Source: Mycobacterium sp. GA-2829
GTDB taxonomy: Bacteria > Actinomycetota > Actinomycetes > Mycobacteriales > Mycobacteriaceae
Assembly (NCBI RefSeq): GCF_001499965.1
Contig: NZ_LQIT01000003.1
Location: 1 to 64,000 of the forward strand
Length of the DNA: 64,000 bases
Direction: 5' to 3'
In this document: piece after piece, positions 34,991-43,888 of the stretch
Position numbering within the stretch: the first letter of the stretch is position 1
How the letters are laid out: every line of letters begins with the position of its first letter
The notes under the pieces: generated by a model
The model's database searches: none
The model's input: the letters and a program-made list of their open reading frames with translations, nothing else
Told to the model about the DNA's origin: nothing
Translations under genes and position numbers: made by a program

Positions 34991-35920
34991 ATGGTTGCGA
35001 CAGCTTCCGCCAACTCCCCTCGCCGGGGTCACGACGAGACAGTGCGGCTGCGCGATGCGGTGCTGCTCCGCCCGCTGCCGACCGACATCCCCCTCGACGA
35101 ACCGGTCACCACGCGCCTGCGCACCGCGGCCGTGGGCAAGACAGTCCGGCTGCCCAGCATCGTCGTCGGCCATGTCACCAACACCGTGCGCCAGCGGTAC
35201 GCCGACCTGGCCGCCGTTCATCCCGCCCCGCCCAGCGTGTGGCAGATCGGGCGGCTTCTGCTGGTGCTGCTGCTGGCGGCGATGCCTATCCTGAGCATCT
35301 CGATCGACGTGTTCGGCTGGGTTCCGCAGGCCACCGCCTCGGTGGCGATCATCGTGTTGACCGCCGTGCTGGCGACGCTGGTGGTGTTCGCACCGCACCG
35401 GACCGACATGATCGTCGGGCGTGGCCTGATCGCCGGCATGGTGGCCTGCATCGTCTACGACGGAGCCCGGCTGTTCGCGGTCCATGTGCTGGATCTGATG
35501 GAGGACTTCATCCCCGTGATGGGGTCGTGGGTCACCGGCGAGCCCGACACCACCGGCAGCGCGGCGGTCGGTTACGTGTGGCGCTACATCGGCGACGGCG
35601 GCGGGCTGGGGGTCGCGTTCTTCGTCATCGCGTTCGCGCTCGGCATCGACCGGTGGTCGAACGTCAAGGCGGTGTCCGCCGCCGTCGCGTTCGCGGTGTT
35701 CCCCACATGGGCGGGGCTGATCGCGACCGTCGCCCTGGCTCCGCGCGGTCAGCAGATGATGTTCCCGCTGAACCCGGCGACGGTGACGATCACCCTGGTC
35801 GGTCACATCGTCTTCGGATTCGTGCTGGGCCTGGCGTTCCTGAAGGCGCCCCGCGGGCGGGCGGGCAGCGAATGGCCCTGGCCCCCACTGCTGGAGAAGA
35901 TCCGCCGCCGCGGTGCCTGA
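34991..35920 (+). CDS. Polytopic membrane protein of unknown function
   Basis: A 309-residue protein. The N-terminal 90 residues are cytosolic and polar, followed by seven or so hydrophobic segments (about 92-112, 117-136, 147-165, 193-216, 222-250 and 257-278 are clearest). I recognise no catalytic motif. It starts 126 bp after the DUF4383 gene and may be read with it, though no hairpin decides this. The ATG at 34991 is preceded only by GAGGACCTC, a weak ribosome site. Confidence 0.68.
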   Translation: MVATASANSPRRGHDETVRLRDAVLLRPLPTDIPLDEPVTTRLRTAAVGKTVRLPSIVVGHVTNTVRQRYADLAAVHPAPPSVWQIGRLLLVLLLAAMPILSISIDVFGWVPQATASVAIIVLTAVLATLVVFAPHRTDMIVGRGLIAGMVACIVYDGARLFAVHVLDLMEDFIPVMGSWVTGEPDTTGSAAVGYVWRYIGDGGGLGVAFFVIAFALGIDRWSNVKAVSAAVAFAVFPTWAGLIATVALAPRGQQMMFPLNPATVTITLVGHIVFGFVLGLAFLKAPRGRAGSEWPWPPLLEKIRRRGA

Positions 35921-36021
35921 GCGGTGACGCGGGCCGTCGGGGTCTCCCCGGCGGCCCGCGGCGCATTCCCCGACCACGAACCGTGGATGCGGGTGAGAAT
36001 GACCTCCGACAGGAGGTCGTC

Positions 36022-36630
36022 ATGCCGTTCCACCTCGAGGTGTGGAAACCGTCCGGCCGGGAGGTGATCCCGCTCGACGGGCAGCGGGTGACGCTCGGCA
36101 AGGCCCCGACCAACGACGTCTCGCTCGAGCACGACGAGACCGTGTCCCGACTGCACAGCGTCTTCGAGAACCTCGGATCCGCTTGGTCCATAAGGGATCT
36201 CGGCAGCCGCAACGGCACTTACCTCAACGGGGAACGGATCACCGCCGAACGCGTGCTGCGCTCGGGGGACGAGGTGCGGGTCGGCAGGTCCCGGTTGATG
36301 TTCTGGCACGACGGCGGCGACGGATCGCGCGACGAGGAGACGGTCTCGGCCAAACCGTCCGATCTCCCGCCCCGGCTGACCCGGCGCGAGGTCGACGTCC
36401 TCGTGGCGCTGTGCCGGCCACTCGTCTCCGACGACCTGTTCCCCGAACCCGCTTCGGTGCGCCGCTTGGCGGGCGAACTGTACGTCACCGAGGCCGCGGT
36501 CAAACAGCACCTGCAGAACCTGTACGACAAGTTCGCCGTCCCGGCCGAGGGTGACCGCCGCGTCCGATTGGCCAACGAGGCGCTGCGGCGCGGTGCGGTG
36601 ACCATCGCCCAGTTGCGCGACGCTAGGTGA
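36022..36630 (+). CDS. FHA domain protein with C-terminal HTH-like region
   Basis: A 202-residue protein. Residues 20-90 form an FHA domain with the phosphothreonine-binding pattern LGKAPTNDV, VSRLHSVFE and GSRNGTYLNGERI. Residues 115-200 look like a winged or LuxR-type helix-turn-helix: LTRREVDVLVALCRP and YVTEAAVKQHLQNLYDKF. A phosphoprotein-responsive transcription regulator is plausible. AGGAGG lies 5 nt before the ATG. It converges on the Ser/Thr kinase gene with an 8-bp overlap, so the kinase or its substrates are natural partners. Confidence 0.8.
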   Translation: MPFHLEVWKPSGREVIPLDGQRVTLGKAPTNDVSLEHDETVSRLHSVFENLGSAWSIRDLGSRNGTYLNGERITAERVLRSGDEVRVGRSRLMFWHDGGDGSRDEETVSAKPSDLPPRLTRREVDVLVALCRPLVSDDLFPEPASVRRLAGELYVTEAAVKQHLQNLYDKFAVPAEGDRRVRLANEALRRGAVTIAQLRDAR

Positions 36631-39613
36631 AGTCGAGCGCCTCGACGGTGGCGACGGGCCCCTCGTGGGTCGGGCGGTCGGCGCCGCCGATGCAGTACAG
36701 CGTCGACCCGACCGCGGCGACCGCCTCACCGTGCAACGGTGTGCTGATCGGCGCGAGCGTGGTCCACGTCCTGGCGGCGATGTCATACATCTCGACGGTC
36801 GCCAGCACCCGGGTCGGCTCCTCACCACCGACGGCGACGATCCGGCCGTCGATGTAGGCCGCCCCGTAGCTGCCGCGCGGAGTCGGCATGTCCGGCAACG
36901 ACTCCCACGCACCGGTCTGCGGGTTGAACCGCTCGAAGGCCGCGGAGTTCTCGTCGGCGCTCAGTGCCCGCCCGCCCAGGGCATACACGTACACCCCGTC
37001 GGACACCGCTGCCAGATGTTCACGGGGCGTGGGGATGTCGGCCGCCTCGGTCCACGACTGCCCGTCGAAGACCTCGGTCTGGGGCACGAGCCGCTTGTCG
37101 TCCTGTCCGCCGACGACCACCAGTTTGTCCCCGACGACGGCGGCGGCGCCGGCCACCCGGCCGTACGTCATCGGCGGGAGTTCGGCCCATGCCCCGTCGC
37201 GGAAGGCGTAGACCTTGTTCGACGCGTCGGCGATGTTCTCGCTGGCGCCGCCGATCACCACCACCTCACCGCGGTACGTCGTCGCGGTGGCGTGGTGCAG
37301 GGGCACCGGCAGCGGCGGTTCGGCCCGCCAGGTGCCGGTGCGGGTGTCGTAGCTCTCGACGGTCTGCAGGGTCTCCCCATGACTCATCCCGCCGGCCAGC
37401 CAGATCTGGTCGTCGAGCACCGTCCACGCCGTCATCAGCCGGGCGGTGGGCGCATCGGGCAGGGTCCGCCACTGCGCGGCGGGCTGTGGCCTGCGCGCCC
37501 CGAGTTTCAGGGATTCGGCGGATGCGGTCACCGCGCCGTCGGCCGCACCGGTCGACCCGCCGATCGCGTAGACGGTGCGGCCGACGCTGGCCACCGCCAT
37601 ACCGTGCCGCGCGGTCGCCAGATCGGGCAGTCCGGTCCAGGTGCGCGTGACGTAGTCCAGCGCGGCGACGCTCTTGAGCACCTGGTCGCCGGATCGCCCA
37701 CCGACCGCGACCAGTCGGCCGTCCGCGCTGGTGGCGCCGAAGTCGCTGCGCGGCTGTGGAAGTGGAGGCAGGGTGGTCCAGGTGTCGGCGGCCGGATCGT
37801 AGGCCTCGACGGTCGCCAGATCGGTCGTACCACTCCTGCCACCGGCGACGTAGACCAGTCTGCCGTCCGACGTCGCGGCGGCCAGCTGCCGCGGCGTCGG
37901 GATGTCGGCGCCGGGCCGCCATGCGGTGCCGTCGTAGATGTCGGTGCGGGACAACGGCTTTCCGGCTGCGTCCACTCCGCCGGCGACGATGATGCGGTCA
38001 CCCACCACGGCCGCCACGGCGGCCGCGCGCGGGGTCGGCAGCGGCGGCAGCTCGGTCCAGCGGCTGTTGACGACCCGCCACACCTGGTCGGTGGCGACCC
38101 GGGGATCGTCGCCCTCGGTGCGCCAGCCGCCGAGCACGACCGGCGTGCCCTGCCAGGTCACCGCCATCGCGTGCTGGACGGGAACCGGGAGGTCCGCACC
38201 GCCTTTCCAGCTGTCGATCGCGGGGTCGTACCCTTCGTGCCGTCCGCTGACGCGGTTGCCGTCGCCGACACCACCGAAGACCCAGATCGTGCCGTCGGCC
38301 TCCGTGGCCGCCACACCCTCGCGGGCCACCCGGGCGTCGGCGATGGACCGCCAGCCGGGTTGCGCCTCCTGGGTCGGTTGGGTCTGGCCGACCGGCGCGG
38401 CCACCTCACCGCCGGTGTCATCGCGCGGCGAGGTGATCATGTACACCCCGCTCACCACGAGCAGCAGCACCGCGACAACAGCCGCGACGGCGATGAGTCT
38501 GCGGTTGCGGTCGGGCTTCTCGCGCGGTGGGCCCGCCGCGGTGTCCGGCGGCGTGGGCGGGGCGGGTGGCGCAGCCGCGGGAACGGCCCACGGCAGGCTC
38601 GACGCGCTGATCGACGCGGTGTGGGCGAACATGCCCGGCGAGGGCGGCGGCATGGCACCGGTGGCGCCGAGTGAGTCGTCCTCCATGACGTGCGCAGCGG
38701 TCGCGTCCTTGGCCTCGGGGGTCGCCTGCGGGGCCTCTGGTCCACTCGGTTCGCTCAGTGCCATCGAGTCCGCCGTCAGGCCGTTGTGCCGTTGTGCCAG
38801 TTGCAGTTCCAGCCCGAACTCCTCGGCCGAGGCGAACCGGTCACCGGGTTCCCGGGCCATCGCCTTCTCGATGGTGTTGCACACGTCGACGGGTATGCCC
38901 TCCGGGCGCAGGTCCGGTACGGGCGTGGAGGTGATCCGCAGGTAGTGCGCGATCAGGTCCTCGTCGGCCTTGCGTTCGTGCGGCGGGTTACCGGCGATCA
39001 GCGCGTAGATCGAGGCGCCGAGGGAGTAGACGTCGGCAGCCACCGTCGGCGGGGTACCGCTGAGGACTTCGGGTGCGGTGTAGGACAGCGTGCCGGTGAA
39101 GAAGCCGGTCACGGTCTTGTATCCGCCGACGATGCGGGCGGTCCCGAAATCGCTGAGCTGCGGTTCGCCGTAGTCGTTGACCAGGACGTTGGCCGGTTTG
39201 ATGTCGCGGTGCAGGGTTCCGGTCCGGTGCGCGGTCTCCAGTGCGCCGCAGAGTTTGACGCCGATTCGCAGCGCCTCGGGCCAGGCGATCCGGCCCTCGC
39301 GGCGCAGGCGGTGCGCCAGCGAACCCCGCGCGTGGTAAGGCATCACGATGAACGGACGGCCGCCCTCGGTGACCCCGACCTGCAGGATGTTGACGATGTT
39401 GGGGTGCCCCGAGAGTGCGCCCATCGCGTACCCCTCACGCAGGAAGCGCTCACGGTCGTCGTCGTCGAGATCGGAGGCCAGCACCTTGATCGCGACGCTG
39501 CGCCCGAGCGACTTCTGATGGCACCGGTAGACCACACCGCCGCCGCCCCGGCCGACCTCCACCGCATCGGTGAACCCGGCGGCTGCCAGCTCTTCCGCTA
39601 TCCCACCCGCCAT
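36623..39613 (-). CDS. Ser/Thr protein kinase with extracytoplasmic twelve-blade Kelch domain
   Basis: A 996-residue receptor-like kinase. The kinase domain (about 12-275) has the Gly loop GRGGGGVVY, VAIK lysine, HRDIKPANVLV, SDFGTARI and APEVLSG. A Pro/Ala-rich linker leads to one TM helix (about 373-395). The outer part (about 420-996) carries twelve Kelch motifs, recognisable from repeated VxxGG turns, such as WVFGGVGDG, VYVAGGRSG, VVIGGASEN and LYCIGGADR. Twelve repeats suggest two six-bladed propellers. The propellers probably sense a wall or external ligand. The usual mycobacterial kinases use PASTA or NHL sensors, so the Kelch form is unusual. FHA-HTH is the convergent neighbour. Confidence 0.9.
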   Translation of the reverse strand: MAGGIAEELAAAGFTDAVEVGRGGGGVVYRCHQKSLGRSVAIKVLASDLDDDDRERFLREGYAMGALSGHPNIVNILQVGVTEGGRPFIVMPYHARGSLAHRLRREGRIAWPEALRIGVKLCGALETAHRTGTLHRDIKPANVLVNDYGEPQLSDFGTARIVGGYKTVTGFFTGTLSYTAPEVLSGTPPTVAADVYSLGASIYALIAGNPPHERKADEDLIAHYLRITSTPVPDLRPEGIPVDVCNTIEKAMAREPGDRFASAEEFGLELQLAQRHNGLTADSMALSEPSGPEAPQATPEAKDATAAHVMEDDSLGATGAMPPPSPGMFAHTASISASSLPWAVPAAAPPAPPTPPDTAAGPPREKPDRNRRLIAVAAVVAVLLLVVSGVYMITSPRDDTGGEVAAPVGQTQPTQEAQPGWRSIADARVAREGVAATEADGTIWVFGGVGDGNRVSGRHEGYDPAIDSWKGGADLPVPVQHAMAVTWQGTPVVLGGWRTEGDDPRVATDQVWRVVNSRWTELPPLPTPRAAAVAAVVGDRIIVAGGVDAAGKPLSRTDIYDGTAWRPGADIPTPRQLAAATSDGRLVYVAGGRSGTTDLATVEAYDPAADTWTTLPPLPQPRSDFGATSADGRLVAVGGRSGDQVLKSVAALDYVTRTWTGLPDLATARHGMAVASVGRTVYAIGGSTGAADGAVTASAESLKLGARRPQPAAQWRTLPDAPTARLMTAWTVLDDQIWLAGGMSHGETLQTVESYDTRTGTWRAEPPLPVPLHHATATTYRGEVVVIGGASENIADASNKVYAFRDGAWAELPPMTYGRVAGAAAVVGDKLVVVGGQDDKRLVPQTEVFDGQSWTEAADIPTPREHLAAVSDGVYVYALGGRALSADENSAAFERFNPQTGAWESLPDMPTPRGSYGAAYIDGRIVAVGGEEPTRVLATVEMYDIAARTWTTLAPISTPLHGEAVAAVGSTLYCIGGADRPTHEGPVATVEALDFT

Positions 39614-39759
39614 GACCCCACCCGTCCTCCGGTGATACGCGGATCGTTCGCCTCACGGTACCGAGCAAAGCCCCGCCGAACAGGCGAATCAGGCGTTGTG
39701 GTCGGCTTTCGTCCGGACACCCGCGATGTGGCACCCGGTGCCGACGTAGCCTCGGTCGG

Positions 39760-40404
39760 ATGAGCCCGGCCGGTCCCGTCACCGTCTCCGAATTCCATGT
39801 CGCCGATCCCGCGTCGGCGTGGACGCAGGCGGGGTTCACCGTCGACCCCGATGAGGTGTGCCGCATCGGCGGGGTCCGCATCCAGTTGGTGGGTCGCGAT
39901 GCGGGCACCGGCATCGTCGGCTGGTCGTTGCGGGGCCTGCCGGAGGCGCTTTCGCTCGACGGCGTCCCGACGGCGGGCTCCGACGCCGCCCCGGCGCAGC
40001 CCGCCGTACATGCGAACGGGGTCACCGCGATCGACCACGTCGTGCTGATGTCGCCGCACCTCTCGCGGACGGTCGCATCGCTGGGCGCCATCGGCGTCGA
40101 GGCGCGGCGGGTGCGCGACACCGAACTCGGCGGCCGACCGGCGCGGCAGGTCTTCTTCCGGCTCGGTGAGGTGATTCTCGAGGTGGTGGGCTCCCCCACA
40201 GCGGCGGGCGACGGCCCGTCGACGCTGTGGGGCATCACCTACGTCGTCGCCGACATCGACGCCGCCGTGGCGTTCTTCGGTGACCACACGGCGCCGGTCA
40301 AGGATGCGGTGCAGCCGGGACGCCGGATCACCACGCTGCGCCACCGCGCTCTCGGAATGTCGGTCCCGACGGCACTGATCTCCGCGCCTATCCTCAGCGC
40401 ATGA
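39760..40404 (+). CDS. VOC-superfamily (glyoxalase/bleomycin-resistance fold) protein
   Basis: A 214-residue protein with paired beta-alpha-beta-beta-beta modules: [29 protein letters not shown] then [12 protein letters not shown] and [18 protein letters not shown]. The VOC fold usually binds a divalent metal for isomerase, dioxygenase or resistance chemistry. Metal ligands cannot be assigned safely. It overlaps rnhA by four bases (ATGA), so the two are coupled. It is divergent from the kinase gene, with 146 bp between. Confidence 0.75.
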   Translation: MSPAGPVTVSEFHVADPASAWTQAGFTVDPDEVCRIGGVRIQLVGRDAGTGIVGWSLRGLPEALSLDGVPTAGSDAAPAQPAVHANGVTAIDHVVLMSPHLSRTVASLGAIGVEARRVRDTELGGRPARQVFFRLGEVILEVVGSPTAAGDGPSTLWGITYVVADIDAAVAFFGDHTAPVKDAVQPGRRITTLRHRALGMSVPTALISAPILSA

Positions 40405-40862
40405 CCGACGCCGTGATCATCCACACCGACGGCGGCTGCAGGCCCAACCCCGGCCCCGGCGGCTGGGGTGCGGTGCTGCGCCAGGGCCGTCACGTCCGCG
40501 AGATGTACGGCGGTGAGGCCGGTGCGACGAGCAACAACCGGATGGAGCTGACCGCGCCGATCATGGCGCTGGAGGCGTTGACCCGACCGGTCGTGGTGCA
40601 CCTGCACACCGACAGCACCTACGTCCGCAACGGGATCACCAAGTGGGTGCTCGGCTGGGAGCGCAACGGCTGGATGACCGCGGCCAAACAGCCGGTGAAG
40701 AACGTCGATCTGTGGCAGCGGCTGCAGAAGGCCTGCGAGCGGCACACCGTGGAGTGGTTCTGGGTGAAGGGGCACTCGGGGGTCAGCGACAACGAGCTGG
40801 CCGATCAGCTGGCGACGCGCGGGCTGCAGGAGGCGGTCGCCGGGGCGGCAGTCCGAGTCTGA
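40401..40862 (+). CDS. rnhA: Ribonuclease HI
   Basis: A 153-residue enzyme that cuts the RNA strand of RNA-DNA hybrids. The acidic catalytic residues are visible: Asp10 in [16 protein letters not shown], Glu in SNNRMELTA, Asp in HTDSTYV and Asp in [15 protein letters not shown]. Length equals that of E. coli RnhA. The ATG overlaps the stop of the VOC gene. Stand-alone RNase HI of this type exists in several fast-growing mycobacteria. Confidence 0.94.
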   Translation: MTDAVIIHTDGGCRPNPGPGGWGAVLRQGRHVREMYGGEAGATSNNRMELTAPIMALEALTRPVVVHLHTDSTYVRNGITKWVLGWERNGWMTAAKQPVKNVDLWQRLQKACERHTVEWFWVKGHSGVSDNELADQLATRGLQEAVAGAAVRV

Positions 40863-40896
40863 GATTCAACGCAGCGGGCTTGGGTAGCCCCCTGCC

Positions 40897-42357
40897 ATGG
40901 ATCAGTCGAACGCACCTCTGTTGGACGCGCTGGCCGACTACCACCGCAGTGAGCGATACGGGTTCAGCCCGCCCGGCCACCGGCAGGGCCGCGGCGCCGA
41001 CGAGCGCGCGCTCGCGGTGCTGGGCAAGGATCCGTTTCGCGACGATGTGCTGGCGTCCGGCGGTCTCGACGACCGGATGTCGCGAGGCGCTTTCCTGTCC
41101 GATGCCGAAGACCTGATGGCCGAAGCCGTCGGGGCCGACGCCGCGTTCTTCTCGACCTGCGGCAGTTCACTTTCGGTGAAGGCCGCGATGATGGCAGTGG
41201 CGGGTGGACAGCAGGGCGGACTGCTGCTCAGCCGCGACAGCCACAAGTCGGTGGTGGCAGGCCTGATCCTGTCCGGGGTGCAACCGAGATGGATCACCCC
41301 GCAGTGGGATGCCGAGCGACACTTCTCGCACCCGCCGTCCCCCGAGCAGGTGGCCGCGGCGTGGGAGAAGTATCCCGACGCCGCGGGTGCGCTGGTGGTC
41401 AGCCCCAGCCCGTACGGCACCTGCGCCGACCTTCCCGCCATCGCAAAGGTGTGCCACGACAGGGGCAAACCCCTGATCGTCGACGAGGCGTGGGGCGCAC
41501 ACCTGCCCTTTCACGAGGATCTGCCGACCTGGGCCATGGATGCGGGCGCCGACGTCTGTGTGGTCAGCGTGCACAAGATGGGCGCGGGCTTCGAACAGGG
41601 CTCGGTGTTCCACCTGCAGGGCGATCTAGTCGACGCCGCCCGGTTGTCCAAGTGCGCCGACCTGCTCATGACGACGAGTCCGAACGTCATGGTCTATGCC
41701 GCGTTGGACGCGTGGCGTCGCCAGATGGTCGAGCACGGCCATGAACTGCTCGGCGCGGCATTGGACCTCGCCGCCGATGTCCGCAAGCGCATCGAGGAGA
41801 TCCCCGACGTGGCGGTGCTCGACGAGGAGCTGCTGGGTGAGCAGGCGTCACATGACCTCGACCGTCTGCAGGTGTTGATGGACATCTCGGCCACCGGAAC
41901 ATCGGGCTATCAGGGCGTCGACTGGATGCGCGAGCACTGCCAACTCGACCTCGGCATGTCCGACCACCGGCGGATGCTGGCGACGATGTCGTTCGCCGAC
42001 GATCGGCACACCGCCGACAGGTTGTTGGGTGCGCTGACGTCGTGGCGTGCCGCCGCGCGGGGTTTCGAACCACCGCCACGGATCGACCTCCCGACCCCGG
42101 AGGAGATCGAACTGCCGACGGTGATCGTGCCACGCGACGCGTTCTTCGGAAACACGGAGATGGCGTCTGCCGACAAGGCCGCCGGACGCGTTGCGGCAGA
42201 ACAGATCACGCCCTATCCACCGGGTATCCCGGCCGTCGTCCCGGGTGAGGAGCTCAACGACGCGGTGATCGACTATCTGCGTTCGGGTGCCGCCGCGGGG
42301 ATGACGCTGCCGGATGCTTCGGATCCGAAGGCGCAGCACTTCCGCGTCGTGGCGTGA
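40897..42357 (+). CDS. Orn/Lys/Arg decarboxylase family PLP enzyme
   Basis: A 486-residue fold-type I PLP protein of the short Gram-positive-like group. FSPPGHRQGRG, DSHKSVVAGLILSG, IVDEAWGAHLPFHEDLP (Asp contacts PLP) and SVHKMGAGFEQGS (the Schiff-base Lys) are present. The C-terminal domain covers about 370-486. It probably decarboxylates arginine, lysine or ornithine, but the substrate cannot be read from sequence. It lacks the N-terminal receiver-like domain of the large E. coli enzymes. The gene starts 34 nt after rnhA and ends 5 nt before the convergent FAD subunit gene. Confidence 0.86.
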   Translation: MDQSNAPLLDALADYHRSERYGFSPPGHRQGRGADERALAVLGKDPFRDDVLASGGLDDRMSRGAFLSDAEDLMAEAVGADAAFFSTCGSSLSVKAAMMAVAGGQQGGLLLSRDSHKSVVAGLILSGVQPRWITPQWDAERHFSHPPSPEQVAAAWEKYPDAAGALVVSPSPYGTCADLPAIAKVCHDRGKPLIVDEAWGAHLPFHEDLPTWAMDAGADVCVVSVHKMGAGFEQGSVFHLQGDLVDAARLSKCADLLMTTSPNVMVYAALDAWRRQMVEHGHELLGAALDLAADVRKRIEEIPDVAVLDEELLGEQASHDLDRLQVLMDISATGTSGYQGVDWMREHCQLDLGMSDHRRMLATMSFADDRHTADRLLGALTSWRAAARGFEPPPRIDLPTPEEIELPTVIVPRDAFFGNTEMASADKAAGRVAAEQITPYPPGIPAVVPGEELNDAVIDYLRSGAAAGMTLPDASDPKAQHFRVVA

Positions 42358-42362
42358 TCGGA

Positions 42363-43349
42363 TCAGCACACTTCGGCTGCCCGGGACAAGGCCCGCACCA
42401 CGCTGTTGCGGGCGAGGTCGACCTTGAAGGCGTTCTGCGCCAGTGGTTCGGCGCCGTCCGACGTGAGCGCCGCCGCCGCATGGAAGGCCTCGGCGCCGGG
42501 CCGCCTTCCGACCAGCACCTGCTCGGCCGCTCGTAGCCGCCAGGGTTTGGCCGCCACGGCGCCGAGCGCGAGGGCGGCGGTGGTGATGACACCGTCCTCG
42601 ACGCGTAATCCGACAGCCACCGACAGCAACGCGAACGCGTAGCTGCGCCGGTCGCGCACCTTGAGATACCAGGAGTGGTCGGCGAGCTTCGACGGCGGCA
42701 GTTCGATGCCGAGAATCAGTTCCCCGTCGCGCAGGGTGTTGTCGACGTGCGGGGTGTCCCCCGGCAGCGCGAAGAAATCCTCGATCGGGATGGATCGCCG
42801 CCCGTCCGCGGCACGGACGTGGACGACGGCGTCGAGGATGGCCAAGGCAACCGCCATGTCGGACGGATGGACCGCAATGCAACCACCGCCGGCTCCGAAG
42901 ATCGCGTGTTCCCGGTGGAATCCGCTGCGCGCGGCGCATCCGCTGCCGGGGGCGCGCTTGTCACAGGAGGTGAACACCGTTTGCATGAAGTACGGACACC
43001 GGGCGCGCTGCAGCAGGTTTCCACCCGCGGTGGCCATGTTGCGCAGCTGAGTGGTGGCCCCACTCAGGATGGCGTGCGACAAGACCGGGTACTGCGTGCG
43101 GATCAGCGGGTGATTGGCGATGGCGCTGTTGGTCGCACCGGCGCCGATGGACACCCCGCCCTCAGCCGTGGGTTCGATTGTCGTCAGGCCCAGGCGCCGC
43201 AGGTCGATGATCGTTTCAGGGGTTTCGACGCCGCCCTTCATCAGGTCGAGGAGGTTGGTGCCGCCGGCGAGGTACTTCGCGCCCGGCTTACCACCTGCGG
43301 TCAGCGCGTCGTCGATGGTGGTGGCGTGCCGGAAGGCGAACGTCTTCAC
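42363..43349 (-). CDS. Molybdenum hydroxylase FAD-binding subunit, PaoB/YagS type
   Basis: A 328-residue subunit. The FAD-binding motif AKYLAGGTNLLDLMKGG and the TIGAGATN-like SIGAGATNSAIANH are present. RCPYFMQTVFTSCDKR with APGSGC provides extra Cys residues as in PaoB, which holds an added 4Fe-4S cluster. The C-terminal CO dehydrogenase flavoprotein domain covers about 225-325. The GTG overlaps the stop of the iron-sulfur gene (GTGA). It is the third gene of the operon and passes electrons from the iron-sulfur subunit to the acceptor. Confidence 0.88.
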   Translation of the reverse strand: MKTFAFRHATTIDDALTAGGKPGAKYLAGGTNLLDLMKGGVETPETIIDLRRLGLTTIEPTAEGGVSIGAGATNSAIANHPLIRTQYPVLSHAILSGATTQLRNMATAGGNLLQRARCPYFMQTVFTSCDKRAPGSGCAARSGFHREHAIFGAGGGCIAVHPSDMAVALAILDAVVHVRAADGRRSIPIEDFFALPGDTPHVDNTLRDGELILGIELPPSKLADHSWYLKVRDRRSYAFALLSVAVGLRVEDGVITTAALALGAVAAKPWRLRAAEQVLVGRRPGAEAFHAAAALTSDGAEPLAQNAFKVDLARNSVVRALSRAAEVC

Positions 43350-43888
43350 GCCGTCCGCTCCTCGGCGACCGCCGCGACGGCGTCGACGATGTTGGCGTAT
43401 GCACCGCATCGGCAGATGTTGCCGGCCAGTCGTTCCCGGATCTCAGCGGGTGTCAACCGCGGACAGCCGGAGATCAAGTCGGCGCGGGGACCCTCGAACG
43501 AAACCATGCTGAGGTCACCGCGGGCGTGTTCGGCGAGCATGGCGCGCGCCGAGGAGATCTGCCCGGCAGTGCAGAAGCCGCACTGGAATCCGTCGCACTC
43601 CAGGAAGGCGCTCTGCAGGGGATGCAGTTCCTGCCCGTCGGCGATTCCTTCGATGGTCACGACGTCCGCACCGTCGATCGACGCCGCCAGTGTCAGGCAG
43701 CCCAACACCCGCTCACCGTCGACGGTGACCGTGCATGCGCCGCAGAGACCGTGATCGCAGCCCTTCTTGGTACCCGTCAGGTGCAGACGCTCGCGCAGCA
43801 AGTCGAGCAGCGTGGTGCGCACGTCGGCGGCGATGCGTCGGGTCTTCCCGTTGATCCGGAGTTCGACGACGTGGCCGGGCCGGCTCAT
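43346..43888 (-). CDS. Molybdenum hydroxylase 2Fe-2S subunit, PaoA/YagT type
   Basis: A 180-residue subunit with two 2Fe-2S clusters. KKGCDHGLCGACTVTVDGERVLGC is the plant ferredoxin type, CGFCTAGQI with NICRCGAYANIV is the helical type. E. coli PaoA carries a Tat signal, but none is visible here (MSRPGHVVELRINGKT), so the complex is probably cytosolic. GAGGAGG precedes the ATG at 43888, which overlaps the stop of the large-subunit gene (ATGA). Confidence 0.92.
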   Translation of the reverse strand: MSRPGHVVELRINGKTRRIAADVRTTLLDLLRERLHLTGTKKGCDHGLCGACTVTVDGERVLGCLTLAASIDGADVVTIEGIADGQELHPLQSAFLECDGFQCGFCTAGQISSARAMLAEHARGDLSMVSFEGPRADLISGCPRLTPAEIRERLAGNICRCGAYANIVDAVAAVAEERTA

